DNA of 64,000 nucleotides, taken from NCBI RefSeq assembly GCF_002811925.1, contig NZ_NPDS01000002.1:748501-812500 (forward strand), in the 5' to 3' direction. Shown here piece by piece: positions 50,910-64,000 of the stretch. The DNA is from Leptospira barantonii (GTDB taxonomy: Bacteria; Spirochaetota; Leptospiria; Leptospirales; Leptospiraceae). The position numbers were made by a program, and so were the translations under genes. The notes beneath the pieces are model-generated. The model did not search any database. It was not told where the DNA came from and was given only the letters and a program-made list of their open reading frames with translations. Within the stretch, counting starts at the first letter, position 1; each line of letters starts with the position of its first letter.

Positions 50910-51176
50910 GAATCGAATCATTTGAGTTCCTTGCGCTTTCTAATTTTAGCGCAGGTTTGCTGTTGTTCTGATTCATTGTATTCTTATCATTTTGCTTTTG
51001 TGGTGCGGTTGCATCGTTTTCTTGCCGTTAGGATCGCGAGAGCCTTCCTTCCGTTTCTCCAAACGGAACAAATTCTTCTCCTCGATTGTTTGTCGTTAGA
51101 ATCGTAAATTATATTTTCTTTTTTGAATGTAAAAAAGAATTGAGTTCGTTTTTTGAAAGGCGATATTCTTTTCGAT

Positions 51177-51647
51177 ATGGATTTGCCTTATCTTACGTTG
51201 ATCGTCACGACTCTGGTCGGTTTCGGTTCTCTTTTCGGATTTCTTCACAAAATTCGGAAAGAGCTTTCTTCCGAATTTAAGGAAGAAATTCAACTCTTCA
51301 AAGCGGAATTCCAAGAATCTAAAGCAGAAACAAAGTCCGAGTTTCAAAACTTAAAATCAGAAACTAAAACTGAATTTCAAATCTTTAGAGCAGAATTCCA
51401 AGAGTTCAAGACGGAAACGAAGTCCGACTTTCAAGAAATGAGATCAGAAACGGAAACGAAATTTCAAGAATTGAAAAGTGAAATTTCTAGTTTAAGATCG
51501 GAAGTTAAAGAGGATTTGATGCGTATTGAAACCCGCTTTGAAACTTCGAATTCCGCACTTAGAAATCGAATCGATGTTTTAGTCGATTCTCTCGCGATTC
51601 GTTTTCTATCCGAAACTCCTCATAAAAAAAGAAGACTTCAAAGTTAG
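51177..51647 (+). CDS. Membrane-anchored coiled-coil protein with 11-residue repeats
   Basis: 156 aa from ATG 51177 (a TTG 8 codons earlier is possible). One N-terminal helix (YLTLIVTTLVGFGSLFGFL) is followed by about 100 residues of hendecad coiled coil built on FQxxKxExKxE units (SEFQNLKSETKTEFQ, FRAEFQEFKTETKSDFQ). The DNA of these repeats is also clearly repetitive. The C-terminal VDSLAIRFLSETPHKKRR is basic. Resembles DUF1640-like/apolipoprotein-type small coiled coils of spirochaetes; function unknown. Confidence 0.6.
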   Translation: MDLPYLTLIVTTLVGFGSLFGFLHKIRKELSSEFKEEIQLFKAEFQESKAETKSEFQNLKSETKTEFQIFRAEFQEFKTETKSDFQEMRSETETKFQELKSEISSLRSEVKEDLMRIETRFETSNSALRNRIDVLVDSLAIRFLSETPHKKRRLQS

Positions 51648-51794
51648 TTGCCTTTGACCTTGAACAAGCCGTTGTCTAAAACGACTCGTAAAATAAAACC
51701 CTATCAGAACGTTGCGCGAAACAAAATTCTTATCGAAAAACGTTTAAAACGCTATAACTCTCTAACTTTAAGGCCAAAGACCAAGGCTGAATTT

Positions 51795-53291
<1,497 letters not shown>

Positions 53292-53294
53292 TCC

Positions 53295-53949
<655 letters not shown>

Positions 53950-53992
53950 ATAGAACGAGAGTTTTTCCCAGGAACCAAATTACAAGAGGAAA

Positions 53993-56215
<2,223 letters not shown>

Positions 56216-56316
56216 ATTTACTTAAACTTACTATAAGAAAAGTAAGCATTCCCGGTGGAATCATAATAATTGTCCGGGAAGGAAAAATTTATTTTGGGTC
56301 CTAAATTTAGAGAATT

Positions 56317-57234
56317 CTAATTAGAATAAGGGGAGTTTCCCAACGTTGGTTTTTGAGATTTCTGGCAAACGATGTATCTTGGATTCTCCAATTGTTCAAT
56401 AAAGGATGCTAAATCGCATTTGCCGTCTATAAAGACCCGTTTGATTCTATAAGGGTCTTGTCCCGGAAGATTGGACCCGTCCTCGGTCGTAACTAACGCT
56501 TTGTAACCGGATTCTTTCGCTAACTTTACAAGTTTTTCATTGTACCAACCGCAAGGCCAGGCCAAGTAATCGATTTGTATTCCTAACTTGGATTCAAGAA
56601 TTCGTTTGGATTCTTTTAACTCGAAAAGAGCTTCTTTTCTGCCCTTTCCTTGGGTCTTATTGTCGACCCAAGTCACCAAGTTGTCTTTGGGATTCCAAGG
56701 ATGACTGTATGTATGGGAACCGATTTCAAATCTCGGGTTTTTGGAAAGTTCGAGGATGTCGGACCATTCCATATATTCTCCCTTTCCGATTCCTTTCGGA
56801 CCTGCGATGATCCAAAAGGAGGCGGGGAAAGAATATCGATTGAGAATCGGCACCGCACTCAAAACGTTTTTCCAACCGTCGTCGAAGTTCAATACGACCG
56901 CTTTATCCGGTAAAACCTTTCCCTTTTGGATATAAAGAAGAAGGTCTTTCATCGTAATCGGGTGATACCCTTTGGAAAAAAGATATTTCATCTGTTCTTC
57001 GAATCGTTCCAGAGAAATGACGGTTTCTCCGTATTCTTTTGGGGAATCGGTTACGATCTCGTGATAGATCAAAACGGGAATTCCGTTCGGATTCGGTTTG
57101 GAAACGACGGAGGTTTGTTTTTCTCCCGAGGAAGAATTACAGTTTTCTAAGATAAGAAAGAATACAAGGGCGATCGACAAAAGGATCGTCGATCGGTAAG
57201 AACGTTTCGGCCTTAAGCTTAGGAGCGTTTTCAT
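56317..57234 (-). CDS. Polysaccharide deacetylase lipoprotein
   Basis: 305 aa from the ATG at 57232-57234. Signal [12 protein letters not shown] ends in a lipobox. The NodB domain shows motif 1 [10 protein letters not shown] (metal Asp and catalytic Asp), motif 2 [12 protein letters not shown] with the two His ligands, motif 3 [12 protein letters not shown] and late [10 protein letters not shown]. Such enzymes remove acetyl groups from peptidoglycan or N-acetylated exopolysaccharide. A longer in-frame ORF runs back through the DUF1993 gene and is rejected. It follows that gene by 5 bp. Confidence 0.85.
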   Translation of the reverse strand: MKTLLSLRPKRSYRSTILLSIALVFFLILENCNSSSGEKQTSVVSKPNPNGIPVLIYHEIVTDSPKEYGETVISLERFEEQMKYLFSKGYHPITMKDLLLYIQKGKVLPDKAVVLNFDDGWKNVLSAVPILNRYSFPASFWIIAGPKGIGKGEYMEWSDILELSKNPRFEIGSHTYSHPWNPKDNLVTWVDNKTQGKGRKEALFELKESKRILESKLGIQIDYLAWPCGWYNEKLVKLAKESGYKALVTTEDGSNLPGQDPYRIKRVFIDGKCDLASFIEQLENPRYIVCQKSQKPTLGNSPYSN

Positions 57235-57239
57235 AAAAA

Positions 57240-57752
57240 TCACGATTCGCTTTTGAGAGGCATATCGCCTAAATAGTTTTTCTTTCCTAGATCCACTCCG
57301 TTGTGACGGAGAATCGAATACGCAGTCGTGATATGAAAGTAAAAGTTTGGAATCGCGTGTTGGATCGCGAATTCTTCGCCCGTGAGATACTTTCCTTCCC
57401 AACGTGGATGGAAAATTTTTATATCCTGAGCCGAATCGAAGTCCTTTTCGACGAAGGAAGAAAGATAGGCTAACGTGGAATCGATTCTTGTTTGTAATTC
57501 GGGAAGAGTTTTTTCGTGGTCCTCGTTTTTTGGAGCTTCCTTTTGGGTAAGACGAGACACGCATAACTTTGCAGTATCGCAAGCGACCTGAACCTGTTTG
57601 ATAAGATGAAACTGATCGGGCGCTAATCTTGAATGGAGCAGAACTTCCACATCGAATTTTTTAGATTCCGAGAAGGATGCTCCTTTGTCCAAAAGGAGTT
57701 TGAGGTTGTGAAGCATTTTTGTAAACTGAAGGATTGTGATCTTGTAGAGCAT
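57240..57752 (-). CDS. DUF1993 family protein
   Basis: 170 aa from the ATG at 57750-57752. Opens [20 protein letters not shown] and carries [20 protein letters not shown], then TKQ-like [35 protein letters not shown] near the C-terminus. This fits DUF1993, a DinB-like four-helix family of unknown role, with the HxxxH-type pattern ([11 protein letters not shown]). AGGGA lies about 10 nt upstream. Likely an operon with the deacetylase gene. Confidence 0.8.
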   Translation of the reverse strand: MLYKITILQFTKMLHNLKLLLDKGASFSESKKFDVEVLLHSRLAPDQFHLIKQVQVACDTAKLCVSRLTQKEAPKNEDHEKTLPELQTRIDSTLAYLSSFVEKDFDSAQDIKIFHPRWEGKYLTGEEFAIQHAIPNFYFHITTAYSILRHNGVDLGKKNYLGDMPLKSES

Positions 57753-58055
57753 TGAATTGAATGTTCCCTTGGGGATGTCGCTTTTCTCATTTTTTTGAGG
57801 AGGCTTTTGCGAAGATAGAATTTTTCCAAACAAGAAAAGGGGGTGAGGAGAGATGTAGTTGTTCCGACGATTTCGTTGTGAAATTTTTGCGCCCCACCCG
57901 GGTTTGGGTGGAGGGGTGGGTGGTGGAGCCAAAGTCCCGAGAATTGTCCTTATCACGGAAATGACTTTTTTTCAAGGAGAATTTAAGACGTCGGTGTCGG
58001 AGCTACGACAGAACCTCGAGTCCACGTTTCATCGTCGTTGATGTAAGATTGTGTT
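57753..58055. other. Intergenic region with dispersed hairpin repeat
   Basis: About 300 bp upstream of the DUF1993 gene. It holds the G/C-rich repeat described separately and otherwise no gene-like frame. The promoter for the DUF1993 and deacetylase pair must lie here, but no convincing boxes were found. Confidence 0.4.
57881..57928. repeat. G/C-rich dispersed hairpin repeat, second copy
   Basis: AAATTTTTGCG-CCCCACCC followed by TTTGGGTGG and GGTGGTGG, closely matching the copy at 37521-37558 (shared ATTTTTGCG, CCCCACCC, TTTGGGTGG). The stem is less perfect here because of an extra A within the G block. Confidence 0.65.
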
Positions 58056-58366
<311 letters not shown>

Positions 58367-58407
58367 GACAGGATGTGAGAGTCGCCTTGAGAGTCAAGGA
58401 ACTTAGT

Positions 58408-59082
58408 TTAGACCAGCTCGTATTTCTTACGTGTCTTTTTATCTTGCGGGTCGATTTGAATGCGTTCGGGATGAAATACTATATTCCAATAACGTTTCGA
58501 ATAAGCGAACATTCCCGCCAAAAGAATCACAACCAAAACGTAACCGGAAACTTCGGGATGTTTGAGAAAACTTTCACCGGGAATTCTAAACTGGATCAAA
58601 GGAATACACATATACCAAAGCACAGCGATCGCCACGAGACCTACGCCGAATTTTCCCCACCAATTCGGTTTTCCTTGAATCCCGCGTTTGAGATAGAGAA
58701 AACTTCCCAGCCACACGCCTAAAATTTCTCGGATGATATAAGCGATTAGAATCCAAAGCGGAAAACGGAAGTAATGAACGATGACGGAAAGTCCACCGAC
58801 CGTTACGATCTTATCGCAGACCGGATCCAAATATCTGCCGAGAACGGATTCTTGGTGGAGAAGTCTCGCCAGAAATCCGTCAAGATAATCGGTGAGCACA
58901 GCCAGAAGACAAGTTAGGATCGCATACAGTAGGAACTCCGTCTTTTCCGGAGAGGAGATATATGTTTTTGTGAAAGCGATGAAAAAAGGTAAGAGAAAGA
59001 CTCTACTCACGGAGAGAAAATTGGAAACGGTGAAGATCCTGTCTTCTAAAAGTTCCTGAGGTTTTTTTTCCTGAACGATCAT
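58408..59082 (-). CDS. CDP-alcohol phosphatidyltransferase (PgsA-like)
   Basis: 224 aa from ATG 59080-59082 (MIVQEKKPQELL). Six membrane helices. The family motif D-x2-DG-x2-AR-x8-G-x3-D-x3-D is intact in TDYLDGFLARLLHQESVLGR followed by YLDPVCDK. Such enzymes swap CMP of CDP-diacylglycerol for glycerol-3-phosphate, serine or inositol; phosphatidylglycerophosphate synthase is the best guess, but the substrate cannot be read from the motif. The longer in-frame ORF reaching 59220 is rejected, as it has no ribosome site and would abut the tRNA. Confidence 0.85.
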   Translation of the reverse strand: MIVQEKKPQELLEDRIFTVSNFLSVSRVFLLPFFIAFTKTYISSPEKTEFLLYAILTCLLAVLTDYLDGFLARLLHQESVLGRYLDPVCDKIVTVGGLSVIVHYFRFPLWILIAYIIREILGVWLGSFLYLKRGIQGKPNWWGKFGVGLVAIAVLWYMCIPLIQFRIPGESFLKHPEVSGYVLVVILLAGMFAYSKRYWNIVFHPERIQIDPQDKKTRKKYELV

Positions 59083-59227
59083 CCTGATACGTGTTCCAAT
59101 ATTTTTATGCGGAGAATTCTGTATTCCAGTAAATGAAAGAATTGATTTCCGGAATAGAATTTTTCGACCCGATTGAATCAAAATCGATTGACCGGAGAAG
59201 TTCCTTTGAAAAAGTATCAAGGGAATA

Positions 59228-59302
<75 letters not shown>

Positions 59303-59567
59303 GAATTCGTCTTTTCTCAAACTAATCTTTCAACTGAATAAAATTCTGGACTCGAAGCTTTCGAGTGTGAGTGTTTTTCGCTTTCATAAAAGCGAAAAAC
59401 GCGAAGCGAGTCCATGGATGGACGAGCCACGAGAAAGACGCCGCGGAGCTGAATGAAACATGGATGTTACATTGCGTAGCGGCGAGTCCCGTGCGTTGCG
59501 ATTTGTCGAACGACCCATAGGGAGTGATACATTGAGTTTGGAGCAACGTGCTGAGTTCCTCCGGAAT
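59303..59567 (+). repeat. tRNA-trailer element of tRNA-Asp
   Basis: Immediately downstream of tRNA-Asp. Features in order: a small hairpin CTCGAAGCTTTCGAG, a perfect 12-bp hairpin with loop CATA (59373-59400), CCATGGATGGACGAGCC, GACGCCGCGGAGC, a 22-nt hairpin with loop ATGGAT (59452-59473), GCGTAGCGG, then CGAGTCCCGT (59483-59492), identical to the tRNA-Asp T-arm (59285-59294), and finally CTCCGGAATTC (59559-59569), identical to the tRNA 3' end and trailer (59298-59308). About 65 bp of other sequence separate the last two. It runs into the end of the convergent gene. Confidence 0.8.
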
Positions 59568-60494
59568 TCATCCTCTTTTCAAATCATCTTCAACTAACAC
59601 AAAATCGCTCATCGGATAGAAATACTGGTGAAACGTGTTCTCCACAAAGGAACGATCGAACTCGGGCGTTTCACCGGATACGGAAATTGGCTTTTTCAAA
59701 AATGCAAGAGCGGATAACGTTTTTTCGATTTTGTCCGAGCCGATTCTCTTTGCGACCATTTGCTCCGCATTCCGAGATTGAACATTCGCCAAAACCTGAT
59801 GATAGTTTCGAAATTGACTTTCGGGCGGATTCAAATCGTCCTTTTCAAAAATTGCACGGCACCTTTGCAACCAGATCACAAATCTACTTTTATAAGTTTC
59901 GATTCCGCGGGCGGATTCAAACATAAGGATCGTTTCGAATTCTTCCGGCGTAAGACGATGTAAGAGCGGAACGCCGAGCAAAAGATGAATTCTTGAAGGC
60001 CCGAAGATTCCAAAACGAAAAGAACGCAAAAACGAAATATTGCGACTTTCATTCCATTGGATCGTATGGACTTTAGGTCCTCCCATTTCAATTTCGATTC
60101 TTTTCAAAAGAGAATGAAATCTTTCCAACTGGAATGAATCCAATTCTTTCGTTCGGATTCGTTTCAAAACATTGTGATCGGTCGCTTCCGGTCGAATCCA
60201 AAACGAACTTAAAAAAATCCAAATTGTATAGAAGACGGAGCAGATCGCAAAAAAGGCCGGTAAGTTAAAAACATAAAAGAACAATTCGCTCATCAGTTCA
60301 TTGAGGAATGTGGAACCTTGGCAACACCATTCGTGAAAACTAATCCCCAACAAGTATAAGGAAAATAGAATCGCCGAGGCTAAAACGACGTAGAAAAATT
60401 GTAAGAGCGTCAGCAGAAATAAATAAAATCGAAAACGAAAGGGGGATTCTTTTTCAAAAGAATCCAAACGTGATATCGAAGCGGAACGATCCAA
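59568..60494 (-). CDS. M48-peptidase-like membrane protein lacking the metal motif
   Basis: 308 aa from a TTG at 60492-60494. Two or three N-terminal helices (FLLTLLQFFYVVLASAILFS; FYVFNLPAFFAICSVFYTIW) precede a domain that reads like an M48 peptidase core: HLLLGVPLLHRLTPEEFETI. Where active relatives have HExxH (usually VLAHELGH), this protein has LMFESARGIE, so both zinc His are gone. It should therefore be a non-catalytic relative. Starts 10 bp after the fliG stop and is likely cotranscribed with it. Confidence 0.65.
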   Translation of the reverse strand: MDRSASISRLDSFEKESPFRFRFYLFLLTLLQFFYVVLASAILFSLYLLGISFHEWCCQGSTFLNELMSELFFYVFNLPAFFAICSVFYTIWIFLSSFWIRPEATDHNVLKRIRTKELDSFQLERFHSLLKRIEIEMGGPKVHTIQWNESRNISFLRSFRFGIFGPSRIHLLLGVPLLHRLTPEEFETILMFESARGIETYKSRFVIWLQRCRAIFEKDDLNPPESQFRNYHQVLANVQSRNAEQMVAKRIGSDKIEKTLSALAFLKKPISVSGETPEFDRSFVENTFHQYFYPMSDFVLVEDDLKRG

Positions 60495-60503
60495 AGTTTT
60501 CTT

Positions 60504-62943
<2,440 letters not shown>

Positions 62944-62964
62944 TTTGAATATTCCTCGTTCGTG

Positions 62965-63938
<974 letters not shown>

Positions 63939-63939
<1 letters not shown>

Positions 63940-64000
63940 CAGACATCCTCCGCATATACGTTTTTATACAACCAACCCAATGGAGGTTCTTCACTCGCAT
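63939..64000 (-). CDS. pdhA: Pyruvate dehydrogenase E1 alpha subunit (C-terminal end only)
   Basis: The last 19 codons of a gene entering from the right edge. They read EPPLGWLYKNVYAEDV before the stop, the usual C-terminus of PDH E1 alpha. The stop shares one base with the pdhB start, so alpha, beta and E2 form one operon. Assignment rests on this tail plus the gene order. Confidence 0.8.

Noticed and set aside
50932..50953. Hairpin TGCGCT/AGCGCA after the WecG-type gene as a terminator
   Set aside because: The stem is only 6 bp and no T run follows.

Overview
The window is chromosomal DNA from a spirochaete of the genus Leptospira, probably a pathogenic-clade species with a higher GC content than L. 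interrogans (judged by eye, not computed). The case rests on loose spirochaetal lipoboxes (for example LFFLNAC, VVLGC, TSSC, LENC), a BBP2/OmpL-type barrel, a DUF1577/PilZ protein, an orphan fliG, several GT-C polysaccharide enzymes and short G/C-rich hairpin repeats. No phage, IS element, CRISPR array or rRNA was seen. Most of the window is ordinary core genome, densely packed in short operons with 1 to 17 nt overlaps and frequent TTG and GTG starts.

Layout. 1-3760: MFS transporter (cut by the window edge), phasin-like protein, bifunctional-nuclease-family protein and a GAF plus alpha/beta hydrolase fusion, all minus strand. 4145-6126: ankyrin protein, then a tandem repeat derived from the 3' end of a CAU-anticodon tRNA, then the tRNA. 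6184-11104: minus-strand envelope/lipoprotein genes, HEAT-repeat protein, response regulator, DUF115 (Maf-like) protein whose reading frame lacks a normal start, and a protein with an extreme Asp/Glu tail. 11466-16490: TlpA-like lipoprotein, class-1 amidotransferase, SecA, lipoprotein, small unknown. 16587-26992: heavy-metal RND efflux locus (TolC-like channel, short adaptor, unknown envelope protein and two CzcA/CusA-type pumps). 27073-31704: outer-membrane barrel behind a textbook sigma-54 promoter, CCA-adding/poly(A) polymerase family enzyme, lipoprotein, RNase HI, membrane protein. 31714-43182: Bpt aminoacyl-transferase, then a DprE2-like/DprE1-like pair with membrane glycosyltransferases, an O-antigen ligase/polymerase and an AftB-like enzyme. 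43246-45703: EAL-YkuI_C phosphodiesterase converging on a PilZ-like protein. 45784-50909: guaB (eukaryotic-type sequence), LolA-like protein, rsmE, thiS, thiE, WecG/TagA transferase. 51177-57752: coiled-coil protein, lysS, BcsA-like glycosyltransferase, polysaccharide deacetylase, DUF1993 protein. 58273-64000: tRNA-Leu(GAG), phosphatidyltransferase, tRNA-Asp(GTC), a degenerate M48-like protein, fliG, and the pyruvate dehydrogenase genes.

Most interesting signal. Each of the three tRNA genes is followed by a 200-270 bp element that ends in a copy of that tRNA's own 3' end. The three elements share conserved blocks. They also share a hairpin whose arms differ completely but still pair, while the loop keeps A(T)GGAT. 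This is covariation, so the elements probably act as structured RNA in the tRNA 3' trailer. They resemble in principle the E. coli tyrT repeats, and the GGA loop resembles a CsrA site. Other points worth following are the sigma-54 promoter of the barrel gene, the DprE1/DprE2/AftB-like set, the eukaryote-like IMP dehydrogenase, the missing start of the DUF115 gene and the catalytically dead M48-like protein.
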